From: Acidaminobacter sp.
Lineage (GTDB): Bacteria; Bacillota_A; Clostridia; Peptostreptococcales; Acidaminobacteraceae
Length of the DNA stretch: 64,000 nucleotides
Assembly: GCA_009881125.1 (NCBI GenBank)
Contig: WXFH01000048.1
Span: forward strand, 1-64,000
Reading direction: 5' to 3'
Shown here: in pieces, positions 53,119-62,071 of the stretch
Layout: every line of letters begins with the position of its first letter
Numbering within the stretch: position 1 is the first letter of the stretch
Notes under the pieces: generated by a model
Seen by the model: the letters and a program-made list of their open reading frames with translations, nothing else
Databases searched by the model: none
What the model was told of the DNA's origin: nothing
Translations under genes and position numbers: made by a program

Positions 53119-53235
53119 GTTGACACCTTCTTCCAAAAAATGATTGCAGCGCCAGGGAAGCAATGCGGTTTCATGTCCCGTTTTCCTCTTCAATTGAGAA
53201 GGCGGTGTCGGAGAAGGCGGTGTCAGACGCCTTCC
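53119..53235 (+). repeat. dispersed GACACC/GGTGTC elements
   Basis: GTTGACACCTTCTTCCA at 53119 shares ACCTTCTTCCA with 17282. At 53198 and 53213 GAAGGCGGTGTC is repeated with a 15-bp period, and the second copy can fold with CGCCTTC at 53228. The gap 53030-53315 contains these, the transketolase terminator, and no gene. Confidence 0.65.
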
Positions 53236-53248
53236 ACTTTTCTAAGTG

Positions 53249-53292
53249 AAAAAGGAGAGAAACGGATTTATTCATCCGCTCCTCTCCTTTTT
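53249..53292 (-). terminator. terminator of the transketolase genes
   Basis: AAAAAGGAGAG pairs with CTCTCCTTTTT around an inner CGGAT/ATCCG stem; T-rich on the minus strand, 24 bases after the stop at 53316. Confidence 0.88.
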
Positions 53293-53315
53293 AATGACTT
53301 TATCCGTCCTTACAA

Positions 53316-54263
53316 CTACTTCAAATTTTTCAAAACGACCTCAACGATATGGTCTGAAGTGAGGCCATACTTTTTCATGAGCGCCTCCGGTGTCCCAGAT
53401 TCCCCAAAGGTATCCATAATGCCAAGCCGAACCACTTTGACCGGGCAGCCTTCAGCTGTCACCTCAGCGACAGCGGATCCAAGCCCGCCAATGATGCTGT
53501 GCTCCTCTGCCGTTACAATCAATTGAGTCTCAGCCGCTGCTTTCAGGATCGCCTCAGAATCGACTGGCTTCAGGGTGTGCACATCAATCACCCGGACTGT
53601 GATGTTCTTCTCGGCCAAAATTTCCGCAGCCTTCATGGCTTCGTTGACCATAATGCCCGTCGCAATCAAAGCAACGTCGAACCCGTCACGCAGCGTCATT
53701 GCCTTGCCAATCTCAAAAGTCGTATCCGCCGGGTAGAGCATTGGCACCGCTGCACGCCCGAGTCGTACATAAACCGGACCCTTGACCTCCAAACTGGCTT
53801 CTATCAGTGCCTTTGCAGAAACACCGTCCGATGGTTGGATCACCGTCATATTCGGCAGTGCCCGCATCAGTGCGAGATCTTCAATAGCTTGATGTGACGC
53901 CCCGTCTTCGCCGACAGTAATCCCGGCGTGGGTCGCGCAGATGCGCACGTTCAAATTTGGATAACAAATAGAATTGCGAATGATCTCAAAAGCACGTCCC
54001 GCCGCAAACATGGCAAACGTACTTGCGAACGGCTTCAGACCGGCGGCCGCCATTCCGGCAGCGACACCCATCATATTCTGCTCCGCTATGCCCATGTCAA
54101 AAAAACGGTCCGGAAACTTCTTGGCAAAAACATCTGTTTTTGTAGATTTTGAAAGATCCGCGTCCAGCGCGACAATCTCAGGGTATTTTTCGCCGAGCTC
54201 TGCCAAAATTTCTCCATAAGCTTCACGTGTCGCCATTTTTTTCTGTGCTGAAGGATTAGACAT
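53316..54263 (-). CDS. Transketolase, C-terminal subunit
   Basis: The second half of a split transketolase, 315 residues: pyrimidine-binding domain (DADLSKSTKTD, GIAEQNMMGVAAGMA with the catalytic glutamate) and C-terminal domain. It pairs with the subunit at 54256 to shuttle two-carbon units in the pentose phosphate pathway. GGAGG lies eight bases before the ATG at 54263, inside the end of the partner, so the genes overlap by eight bases and are coupled. Confidence 0.94.
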   Translation of the reverse strand: MSNPSAQKKMATREAYGEILAELGEKYPEIVALDADLSKSTKTDVFAKKFPDRFFDMGIAEQNMMGVAAGMAAAGLKPFASTFAMFAAGRAFEIIRNSICYPNLNVRICATHAGITVGEDGASHQAIEDLALMRALPNMTVIQPSDGVSAKALIEASLEVKGPVYVRLGRAAVPMLYPADTTFEIGKAMTLRDGFDVALIATGIMVNEAMKAAEILAEKNITVRVIDVHTLKPVDSEAILKAAAETQLIVTAEEHSIIGGLGSAVAEVTAEGCPVKVVRLGIMDTFGESGTPEALMKKYGLTSDHIVEVVLKNLK

Positions 54264-55086
54264 GATCAGCACCTCCTAACTCTTCAATTGCGCGTGCTCT
54301 TTCCTCTGCGGATGGCGCTTTGCCGTGCCAGCCGACCTGGTTTTCCATAAAAGAGACACCTTTGCCCTTAACCGTCTTCGCCAGAATGACCGTAGGGGCG
54401 TTCCCGCAAGTCTTCGCCTCAGCAAAGACGCGCTTCAGATCATCAAAATCGTGGCCGTCAGCGGTCAGCACATTCCATCCAAAACTCTTGAATTTCTGAT
54501 CCACAGGCGAAACAGCCATGACTTCGTCGTTGGTGCCATCAATTTGAAGGCCGTTGAAATCAAGAATAGCTACGAGGTTGGAAAGTTTATAGTGGGCTCC
54601 GGCCATTGCTGCCTCCCAAATCAATCCTTCATTGAGCTCCCCGTCTCCAAGCAGCGCGTAAACGCGGCTCTTGGAACCGGTGACTCTTGTGGACAATGCC
54701 ATGCCAACGGCAGTTGAAAAACCTTGTCCGAGGGAGCCTGTAGACATTTCGACGCCTGGGATATTCTTCATGTCAGGATGCCCTTGGAGTTTTGAGCCAA
54801 GCTGTCTCAGCGTGATGAGTTCTTCAGGATTAAAATAGCCCCGTCTAGCCAGCGCAGCATAGAGAACAGGTGCCGCGTGTCCCTTGGAAAGGACAAACAG
54901 ATCCCTGTCCGCAAGCTTCGGCTCAGCGGGATCGATTTTCATTTCATCAAAATAGAGCGTCGTCAGGATCTCAACGGCAGATAAAGATCCGCCGGGGTGA
55001 CCCGATTTGGCGGCATGCGTCATCTCAATTATATCCCTGCGGATCTGACGCGCAGTCGTTTCAAGTGCAATGTTGCGGTGCGACAC
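54256..55086 (-). CDS. Transketolase, N-terminal subunit
   Basis: The TPP/pyrophosphate-binding half, 276 residues. Motifs: KSGHPGGSLSAVEIL, SKGHAAPVLYA, GSLGQGFSTAVGMA, and the metal-TPP site GDGELNEGLIWEAAM with NLVAILDFNGLQIDG. The split form is typical of archaea and many anaerobic Bacillota, where it also makes pentoses by the non-oxidative path. GTG start behind AGGAGG. It lies 39 bases after the tagA-like gene. Confidence 0.94.
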   Translation of the reverse strand: MSHRNIALETTARQIRRDIIEMTHAAKSGHPGGSLSAVEILTTLYFDEMKIDPAEPKLADRDLFVLSKGHAAPVLYAALARRGYFNPEELITLRQLGSKLQGHPDMKNIPGVEMSTGSLGQGFSTAVGMALSTRVTGSKSRVYALLGDGELNEGLIWEAAMAGAHYKLSNLVAILDFNGLQIDGTNDEVMAVSPVDQKFKSFGWNVLTADGHDFDDLKRVFAEAKTCGNAPTVILAKTVKGKGVSFMENQVGWHGKAPSAEERARAIEELGGADHV

Positions 55087-55125
55087 TTCAGTACCTCCTG
55101 TTTTTCAGTTATTGTGTAAATACTA

Positions 55126-55950
55126 TCAGTTGCTGGCGTGTTTATCCGGAGAAGCCGAAACTGAAGCTTCTGAGTTCCCGCCATTGATGCCATCTTCTGC
55201 TTTTGGCGCATAATCTTTGCTGAAATCTCTGCTCAACAGAACTTTGAACATGAACTTTGGAAGCGCCATCATCCGGCCAACCCGGCTCGGATTTTTTAAC
55301 AGACGGTAAAGCCATTCCAAATTGGCCTTTTGGAAAAAGACCGGAGCCCGCTTGGCCGTTCCCGCCCAGACATCCACACTGCCGCCGACGCCCATAGCGA
55401 CTTTGACATTGAGGATTTTTCTGTGCTTGTAGATCCATTTCTCCTGTTTAGGCGCACCCATGGCAACGAAGAGAATGTCCGGCTTGAGCTCATTAATTCG
55501 ATCGATGATTTTCAATTCATTCTCCGGCTTAAAATAGCCATCCTGGTATCCCTTTGACTCAATACTCGGGTACACCTTCAGGATCGCCTCCATAGCGCGC
55601 TCAGCCACCCCGGGTTTCCCGCCCAGTATGTAGATGGAACGCTTCGTGGTATGACAGTACTTAAGAATACGCTCCATGAGGTCAATCCCTGTCACGCGTT
55701 CATCCAATCCAAGGTTATGAAGCTTGGAGGCATAGACCAGGCCTATCCCATCCGGTACAACGAGGTCTGCCTCGCGCAGAATTGATCTCAGCGCCTTATC
55801 CTGCTGTGCCATCATGACAATTTCAGTATTGGGCGTAAAAATCATAGACATGGTATGACTGTCCATCAAATGTAAAAACCGGTTATAGGCTTCCACCGGA
55901 TTGACCTTGTCCACGCGCACCCCAAGAATCTTGATCGATTCACTAGCCAT
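55126..55950 (-). CDS. WecG/TagA/CpsF family glycosyltransferase
   Basis: A 274-residue GT26 enzyme that adds N-acetylmannosamine (or its uronate) to an undecaprenyl-linked sugar. Motifs: TPNTEIVMMAQ, VVPDGIGLVYASK, ILGGKPGVAERA, and VAMGAPKQEKWI with VGGSVDVWAG. The last 25 residues are a low-complexity hydrophilic tail. It lies four bases after csaB, which fits a role in a pyruvylated secondary cell-wall polymer that anchors S-layer proteins. Confidence 0.93.
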   Translation of the reverse strand: MASESIKILGVRVDKVNPVEAYNRFLHLMDSHTMSMIFTPNTEIVMMAQQDKALRSILREADLVVPDGIGLVYASKLHNLGLDERVTGIDLMERILKYCHTTKRSIYILGGKPGVAERAMEAILKVYPSIESKGYQDGYFKPENELKIIDRINELKPDILFVAMGAPKQEKWIYKHRKILNVKVAMGVGGSVDVWAGTAKRAPVFFQKANLEWLYRLLKNPSRVGRMMALPKFMFKVLLSRDFSKDYAPKAEDGINGGNSEASVSASPDKHASN

Positions 55951-55954
55951 TCTC

Positions 55955-57061
55955 TTAATTCCCTCCCAGCAATTTCACAAGTTCGCGCTCGTTAATGTCA
56001 AGCCTGGACTTCAGGTCCTCAACAGCTGAGATGAGAGTCGCGCGATCTGTTTCTGTGTTTTCAAGCTTTTCCAAGATGCCTCGGGTCAACTGCTCAGGTT
56101 CAAAATCTTTCACTGCGCCAAAGGTCGACTGCCCTATTGCTTTCATAAAATAGTCAATTTTAGGATCGTAGGATAATGCAATCAGAGGCGTCCCCGCTAC
56201 TGCAGAAAATATCAATGCATGGAGCCTGACCCCGACCAGCAGATCCATGGTATGAATCACGCTCAGTATTTCCTGGATGGAATGACGCTCCACCAAGGCA
56301 TGGATCCGTCCTCCAAACTTCGCCTCCAGGCGCTGAATCACTTCCAGATCCTCTGAAAAATGAAAAGGCAGCAATATTACAGCACATTGTTTTTCCAACA
56401 GGGTTTCTACAACACTGCAAAGGGCATTAAAAGCGTGCTGATCCCTGAAATCTTTCGATCTCAAAGCAAAGGCGACGCGCTTCACAGGAGACTGCAAATC
56501 GAGACCGGCTTTTTCAAGAATAGTCTCTCCAATACCTGTGCCCGGACAATCCATGTCAATGACGGGATCCGCCGTGACAAAAAGACGATCAGGCCGTATC
56601 CCCATTTGAATCAAATCCGTCTTTGAGTTTTCTTCCCTCACAGTGATGACATCCGCTCGATTCAAAATCCATTTTGTCAGAAAGCGATTCAATGGCTTCT
56701 GGATCGGACCTATCCCCTGACTATAGACCATGACGCGTTTTCCAAGCAAGCTGGCAGCCAGGAGAATCATAAGATAGTAATGGATGCTCAGTCTGCCTGT
56801 AACATCCTGGATCAGGCTCCCGCCGCCACTGATCAGGGTATCACATTTCAAGACGGCATTGAACACCTTCAAAGGATGTGCACGTTTCACAGCTTTTATG
56901 CCGTATAAAGTCTGAGTCCGCTCCGGGTTTGCAGACAAGACCGTAATCTGTGCCTCAGGCACCGCATTTTGGATTCTTTTCAGCATAGTATCCAGAATAG
57001 CCTCATCACCAATATTTCCAAATCCATAATAACCTGAAATCAGAAGATTATGCCTGGTCAT
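55955..57061 (-). CDS. csaB: Polysaccharide pyruvyl transferase CsaB
   Basis: Adds a ketal pyruvate to the secondary cell-wall polymer so that SLH-domain proteins can bind. The 368-residue protein begins LLISGYYGFGNIGDEAIL, the family signature, and shows SGGGSLIQD, YSQGIGPI and VGVRLHALIFSAVAGTPLIAL. AAGGGG is eight bases before the ATG at 57061; the frame to 57088 is less likely. It overlaps the DUF5693 gene by 14 bases and is followed by tagA. Confidence 0.94.
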   Translation of the reverse strand: MTRHNLLISGYYGFGNIGDEAILDTMLKRIQNAVPEAQITVLSANPERTQTLYGIKAVKRAHPLKVFNAVLKCDTLISGGGSLIQDVTGRLSIHYYLMILLAASLLGKRVMVYSQGIGPIQKPLNRFLTKWILNRADVITVREENSKTDLIQMGIRPDRLFVTADPVIDMDCPGTGIGETILEKAGLDLQSPVKRVAFALRSKDFRDQHAFNALCSVVETLLEKQCAVILLPFHFSEDLEVIQRLEAKFGGRIHALVERHSIQEILSVIHTMDLLVGVRLHALIFSAVAGTPLIALSYDPKIDYFMKAIGQSTFGAVKDFEPEQLTRGILEKLENTETDRATLISAVEDLKSRLDINERELVKLLGGN

Positions 57062-59252
57062 TGTCACGGCCCCTTTGCCACTTTGCATACAACCCTTCCA
57101 CCAGCCACTTGTCCAGAATCAGAAGAATGACCACTGCCACAACGCCAAGTACGACGCCAAAGCCAAGGGCATAAAGTTCTCTTACTGTGGACAGATAGAG
57201 CGGCGACCGCAGATGCGAAAACGTATTGACTACGGAGGAGTAGCCAAGGGACGCGATGAGAACAAGCGGCAAAATCAGAGCTTTGCGTTTCTTGGCTGCC
57301 ATTGCAGCCACCATCATCACCGCAGGAAATGCCATGAGGAATTCCTTCGTTCTAGGCCGTGCCAGAAGCATTTGTTCCAATGTATTTCTGAAAATCATTT
57401 CGAGGGTTGACGGCTGAAGGTCTGTTTCATGGCCGGATCGCGCAATATAAACATAGGCGACGACTGCCGCTGCGCCAAGTATGGCCACATGCTTCATTTT
57501 AATGCTGGCATCCAGAAGCCTTAGCAAATCCTTCCAATAAACGGTCCCGCTCTTTTCAACTGCTGATTGATCCTCAGACTTGCGGCCATACCCAAATTTC
57601 AGGATATAGAAGATTGCCGCCACCGCGACAGGCGTACCCAACGATAATTTGACGCCCCTGAAGTAATCCATTTCAAGAAGGTAGGCGGATGACGAAAGAA
57701 ATCCGCCAATATAATACCCACCCACTAAAGACATGACAAAAGTCACAATTAAAAGGAAAACCGCTTTTCTGATAATCCCCGTAAGACTGTAGACCGTCCT
57801 GGTGTCATAAATTTTTTTGAGCTGATCCAATAAAATATAGACGGACAGCGCAGGGAATATAAGGCTGGATGCAAGTCCAAGAAGTGTTGTCGCTAAATTC
57901 GGCGCAACAAACAGCGCACCGGTGAGCCCCAAGGTTCCCAGTGCCGCGAGCGCCGCTCCGACAGGCAATGACACGCTTGCCATCTGAGAGAGAAGCCATA
58001 CCGCGGCTGCGACCAGACCCATGCCTGAAATCAGCTTCAAAGACAGAGAAGGCGCATTAAAGCCCATAACGCCAGCATCACCAAAGGACAGTCCATGAGC
58101 CGCAATGCGCGTCTCGAGTGAATTGAACATTCTCTCATATTCATTACGGTCTGTCAGATAAACACGGTCATTTTCCAAAAACGGCCTCATATAGATACTT
58201 CGTATGTTGCGCTCTGTAATCGCTCGGTAGAGTGTATTTTCAATCTCTTCAGAGCCTTCATAATTGTAGATGCCAATTCTTTTTTGAATATAACGGACGA
58301 CCGGGAACACCCGAACCGCCTTATAATGGCTGTTCTCCGCGACATACTCTCCGCCTCGCGTCTCAACGTGTCCGAGCTGATTCCCCGCCTCTATCAGGCT
58401 GGTGGATAATCCAAGTCTGTCCAGAGTCTGAATCAGACGATCCAGGGACATCACCTCTTCCCCATTATAGCCAATGACTTCCTGACCGCTGTAAATGATA
58501 TAAGTCGTCTCAAAGCCATAGCTCAAAAAATCCTCTTCAAAGGCCTCCAGGGCCAGGTCTGGATTCAGCGGATTGTTGATGGGGCGCGGCAAAACCTCGA
58601 GGCCGCCTGCACGCACTGCTTCAATTTTAACCGGATCAAAGCCAATGCCGATTCGGTCGAGAAGACTGCTTGTGTAAACATCCGGCCGCTCAACGACTTT
58701 GCCGTCAGCACCAGTCATGATCCTGCCGGTTTCGAACAGCGCCTGCTCGACAGTGCCATCTATGACGAACCAGGTTGTCTCCGGACTGCTGTAAGTCTTA
58801 TAAAAATTTTTTCCCAATCTTGAGCTCAAGCCGGTTTCTATAAAATCCGCAGTCTCCGGATCCGAAGTCTCCACCACTAAATCATATTGGTCTGCCTTAC
58901 TGCCGGCGAGGTCTGATGCCAGTTGAGCCGGTAAGCCCTGGTCCCAATGGCTCTCAGAAATGAACTCGAGCTGTGTAGCGTAAGAGACTGCCCTGCCCTG
59001 AGCTTTCAGACTCTTAATTGTTTCTTCATTCAATGCCACGTGACGCACGCCTAGCTCTGCGAAAAATGTCATCCAGTTTTCAAAGGTCGCTCCGGACTGA
59101 ATGGCCATTTCATTAAACTCATCGTAATCCAGGACTATATCCACGCTCCTGGCCTGACGTTCTGCTTTTGCTCTGGACACGTCGAGAAGGCCCGTCGCAA
59201 TCAAGCTCAGGGCCATCATAATCAACACTATTTTCTTCAAAGTTTTATCCAT
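57048..59252 (-). CDS. DUF5693 membrane protein linked to csaB
   Basis: A 734-residue protein. One N-terminal helix (residues 8-24), a large extracytoplasmic part (25-395) and about nine helices in the second half. The match to DUF5693 rests on the N-terminal block DIVLDYDEFNEMA and the SLIEAGNQLG region. The family is conserved next to csaB in clostridia and bacilli; it may take part in moving or attaching the cell-wall polymer, by context only. The C-terminus is basic (KWQRGRDN). Confidence 0.85.
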   Translation of the reverse strand: MDKTLKKIVLIMMALSLIATGLLDVSRAKAERQARSVDIVLDYDEFNEMAIQSGATFENWMTFFAELGVRHVALNEETIKSLKAQGRAVSYATQLEFISESHWDQGLPAQLASDLAGSKADQYDLVVETSDPETADFIETGLSSRLGKNFYKTYSSPETTWFVIDGTVEQALFETGRIMTGADGKVVERPDVYTSSLLDRIGIGFDPVKIEAVRAGGLEVLPRPINNPLNPDLALEAFEEDFLSYGFETTYIIYSGQEVIGYNGEEVMSLDRLIQTLDRLGLSTSLIEAGNQLGHVETRGGEYVAENSHYKAVRVFPVVRYIQKRIGIYNYEGSEEIENTLYRAITERNIRSIYMRPFLENDRVYLTDRNEYERMFNSLETRIAAHGLSFGDAGVMGFNAPSLSLKLISGMGLVAAAVWLLSQMASVSLPVGAALAALGTLGLTGALFVAPNLATTLLGLASSLIFPALSVYILLDQLKKIYDTRTVYSLTGIIRKAVFLLIVTFVMSLVGGYYIGGFLSSSAYLLEMDYFRGVKLSLGTPVAVAAIFYILKFGYGRKSEDQSAVEKSGTVYWKDLLRLLDASIKMKHVAILGAAAVVAYVYIARSGHETDLQPSTLEMIFRNTLEQMLLARPRTKEFLMAFPAVMMVAAMAAKKRKALILPLVLIASLGYSSVVNTFSHLRSPLYLSTVRELYALGFGVVLGVVAVVILLILDKWLVEGLYAKWQRGRDNDQA

Positions 59253-59317
59253 TTTACCGTACGCTCCTCATCTGGCGGTTGATTCTTTCCACTTAAATTC
59301 AGTACCCAATATCGCGG

Positions 59318-59857
59318 TTACTGAGCCGCCTTAGTGACGGTATATTGTCCTGCGATCATGAGCCAGGCTCTATCTACAATTTTCATGCCGCGACCGTCAT
59401 TTTTAGGGATGATGATCAGGTGATTCAGCGGTACTTTTGTACCTAACCCGAGACCTGTGCCGCCGGTAACGTCAGGCAGATCATTCTCTGCAGCAATGGC
59501 CGTCGCAGCGCCGCCCCTTAAGATAACTTGAGTGTTTTCCCCGAAAGTCACCAGATCTCCATCTGCAAGCTCTACGACTGCAAAAGCGGGCGGTGCGCCT
59601 GGTGCTGCCGGACCTGATCCTGAGCCCGTTTCAGTGACGGCTTCAACGTCGTCCACACGGTCGCTCAACAGCTCAAGTTTTTTATCAATCACCGCTGAAA
59701 TTTCTGACAGTCTTTTTTCCACGAAGCTCTTTGTCACAACCGGATCCGTAGATGTCCCGGGATCACCGGAGGTCGCGACTGAAACCGCTCCAAAAAGCGC
59801 AAGCGCCATAATAGCGCCAAGTGCCATGTGTCCCAGATTTTTTATCACTTTGTTCAA
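59318..59857 (-). CDS. Secreted protein of the csaB locus
   Basis: A 179-residue exported protein with a signal peptide or anchor (residues 10-27). The stretch SGDPGTSTDPVVTKSFVEKRL after it is a family hallmark, then a short coiled coil (35-70), a Gly/Ala/Pro linker and a beta domain (FAVVELADGDLVTFGENTQVIL to IVDRAWLMIAGQYTV). Homologs usually sit upstream of DUF5693 and csaB. No enzyme motif is visible. The TTG start follows GGGGGT by six bases. It opens this part of the operon, 66 bases before the DUF5693 gene. Confidence 0.78.
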   Translation of the reverse strand: MNKVIKNLGHMALGAIMALALFGAVSVATSGDPGTSTDPVVTKSFVEKRLSEISAVIDKKLELLSDRVDDVEAVTETGSGSGPAAPGAPPAFAVVELADGDLVTFGENTQVILRGGAATAIAAENDLPDVTGGTGLGLGTKVPLNHLIIIPKNDGRGMKIVDRAWLMIAGQYTVTKAAQ

Positions 59858-59945
59858 TTTTTTACCCCCTACAACCCTTGCATTGGCGTGCCCTGCAAAT
59901 GGTTGAGATTCCCATATTCAAAATCTCAATGTGAGAGGCCTCCAG

Positions 59946-60323
59946 CTAACGCCGGACGCCTCCGCCAATATCATATAGTCCTAAGCTGACCAATAAAGCC
60001 ACATCTATCTTTTCCATAACTTCAGGACTTAACGCCCCGAGCTTTTGGATCAGTCTCTTCTTGTCAATGGTACGGATCTGTTCAAGAAGTACAACAGAAT
60101 CCTTGACGAGGCCCAGCTCATCTTTTGAAATTTCCACGTGGGTTGGCAGCTTTGCCTTGCTGATTTTGCCTGTGATGGCAGAAATAATAACAGTTGGGCT
60201 GTATTTGTTTCCCACGTCGTTCTGAATGATCAGTACAGGTCTTTGCCCCCCTTGCTCGGACCCTACGACAGGACTCAAATCAGCGAAAAATACATCACCG
60301 CGCTTTACGTTAGAAAAAGGCAT
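59946..60323 (-). CDS. Type II toxin, MazF/NdoA-type mRNA endonuclease
   Basis: A 125-residue PemK-like endoribonuclease. Family words: [40 protein letters not shown] and [19 protein letters not shown], then [17 protein letters not shown]. The catalytic arginine (GGQRPVL) and threonine (ISAITGK) are present. GAGG lies six bases before the ATG at 60323, which overlaps the partner gene by 14 bases. It sits downstream of alr, the conserved ndoA place in Bacillota. Confidence 0.93.
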   Translation of the reverse strand: MPFSNVKRGDVFFADLSPVVGSEQGGQRPVLIIQNDVGNKYSPTVIISAITGKISKAKLPTHVEISKDELGLVKDSVVLLEQIRTIDKKRLIQKLGALSPEVMEKIDVALLVSLGLYDIGGGVRR

Positions 60324-60633
60324 CTTCGTCCTCATCTTCTTCAAGCATGTGTTCGTAACGCTCATAGGTACAATTGTCACAACGGAAGCCGACTTCACAG
60401 TAGTCCAGATTAAAGCTGGCCATAGTCTGATAACCGCTTTCGAGTTCAAAAACCTTCTCTTCGAGCAGCTTTCGCAGACTTTCTACGCGTGAGTCAAAGC
60501 ATACGACAAAGTCGCTTTCATAATAGCATTTGATGTCCGGATCGTTCTTAATATCATCTATGATATCTTCCGGGTACTCAAGTCTTGTCAGGCAATGACT
60601 CTTGCCATGCATGCCCATGACCTCTTCGCTCAT
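60310..60633 (-). CDS. Atypical antitoxin partner of MazF (EndoAI-like C-terminus)
   Basis: A 107-residue protein in the position of the MazF antitoxin. The C-terminal half ([18 protein letters not shown], then [10 protein letters not shown]) matches the toxin-binding tail of EndoAI (GYxxMxxxNLxxxE). The N-terminal half lacks a clear ribbon-helix-helix motif and has instead [19 protein letters not shown] and five cysteines in all (C15, C35, C42, and two in the tail CDNC). AGGAGG lies eight bases before the ATG at 60633. It probably still neutralises MazF but may bind DNA differently, or respond to metal or redox state. Confidence 0.75.
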   Translation of the reverse strand: MSEEVMGMHGKSHCLTRLEYPEDIIDDIKNDPDIKCYYESDFVVCFDSRVESLRKLLEEKVFELESGYQTMASFNLDYCEVGFRCDNCTYERYEHMLEEDEDEDAFF

Positions 60634-60674
60634 TCTGAACACCTCCTGTCTGACCTGGGGGATCGATTCAATTT

Positions 60675-60703
60675 ATTTTACACCATCCGGACGTGTTCGT
60701 AAA
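60675..60703 (-). promoter_or_regulatory. putative promoter of the mazF pair
   Basis: TTTACG, 17-base spacer, TAAAAT, on the minus strand between alr and the antitoxin-like gene, 42 bases before the start. Confidence 0.45.
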
Positions 60704-60772
60704 GTCCAGTGCCATGTAAACACAACTACCAAATGAAATCTGTAACTATAATATCCTATAAGATAAAATTTC

Positions 60773-61957
60773 CTATCTGATCATAGACACATAGTCTTTA
60801 ACCGCTGTGATCTCGCCACCTCGGACGTAAACTCTCGGCACCCGTTTGTCAATCATACAGACCATTTCATAATTGATTGTCCCAAGCTTGTCTGCGAGGA
60901 TTTCAACAGGCAGCGCATTCCCCTCACCATCTTCGCCAAAGAGAATGGCCACGTCCCCGGACTTTGCGTCAAGGCCGGTCACATCAAACATGCACTGGTC
61001 CATACAAATTCGGCCGGTGAGAGGTCTAAGCTGACCTTTAAATAAAACTTCACCTTTTCCGCTGAGCATACGCGTGTAACCATCGGCATAACCTAGAGGC
61101 ATTGTCGCGATTTCCTCTGCGCCATGAGTAACGTATTTCAACCCATAACTGATCCCGCTGCCGGCCTCGAGGGTCTTGACATGGGAGAGACAGGCTTTCA
61201 GGCTCATAACCGGCTTCAGGACGACGCGGTCTTTTATCACATCCTGAGACGGATAGAGGCCGTAGAGCATAATCCCCGCCCGCACCATATTGTAGTTGAG
61301 CTCAGGCAAATCAATGATGGCAGCGCTGTTTGACACATGATGGATCGGAATCGTGAGACCGCCAGCCTCAAGCCCTTTCACCACAAAATTATATTTTTCA
61401 ACCTGCTTCATTGTGTAGGCTTTATCCACCTCATCAGCAACGGCAAAGTGCGTGAAGATCCCTTCAATCATTAGGCCCGGGAGCTTAGAAATCTCGAGAA
61501 TTTCCCGGATCGTCTCTTCACTGGCAGGCATCCCGATTCGGTGCATGCCCGTGTCGAGCTTGATATGCACCCGGATCTCCACGCCATTCCTGACGGCAGC
61601 TTCTGATAGAGGCTTCGCATGGGCCATGCTGTAAATGGTCTGAATGATGCGGTTGGCAGCTACCTGATCGTAAAGATGCGACGGCGTGTAGCCCAGCACC
61701 ATGATGTCCGTTTCCGGAAATGCCTGGCGCAGCTGCAGCGCTTCATTGAGAACCGCGACAGCAAGTCTGTCCGCGCCGGCTGCGAGCAGTGCCCTGGAGG
61801 ATTCAACCGCGCCGTGACCATAGGCATCCGCCTTGACGACCGCCATGACCATGGCATCCTTCCTGGTCAGCCGTCTGACTTCTCTCAAGTTGTGTGACAG
61901 GTGCTCCAGATTGATTTCCGCCCAAACGGGTCTTGGAATTAGGGTTAAATCGATCAT
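60773..61957 (-). CDS. alr: Alanine racemase
   Basis: PLP enzyme making D-alanine for peptidoglycan. The 394-residue protein has the PLP lysine in AVVKADAYGHGA near residue 43, HIKLDTGMHRIG, SNSAA, and the second-base tyrosine in GISYGLKYVT; the C-terminal domain ends with GRICMDQCMFDVT and the YEMVCMIDKRVPRVY block. It precedes the toxin-antitoxin pair, a conserved order in Bacillota. Ribosome site GGAGG upstream of the ATG. Confidence 0.96.
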   Translation of the reverse strand: MIDLTLIPRPVWAEINLEHLSHNLREVRRLTRKDAMVMAVVKADAYGHGAVESSRALLAAGADRLAVAVLNEALQLRQAFPETDIMVLGYTPSHLYDQVAANRIIQTIYSMAHAKPLSEAAVRNGVEIRVHIKLDTGMHRIGMPASEETIREILEISKLPGLMIEGIFTHFAVADEVDKAYTMKQVEKYNFVVKGLEAGGLTIPIHHVSNSAAIIDLPELNYNMVRAGIMLYGLYPSQDVIKDRVVLKPVMSLKACLSHVKTLEAGSGISYGLKYVTHGAEEIATMPLGYADGYTRMLSGKGEVLFKGQLRPLTGRICMDQCMFDVTGLDAKSGDVAILFGEDGEGNALPVEILADKLGTINYEMVCMIDKRVPRVYVRGGEITAVKDYVSMIR

Positions 61958-62071
61958 ATTTATGCCTCCATCTTATTGGATTGAGCGATACTGAGTAGGA
62001 TCGCTATTGACGACTGCGCAGTAAAGCGAAATTTTAACCAGTAGTGCGTCCTGTTATGTTTTAACTGGATC

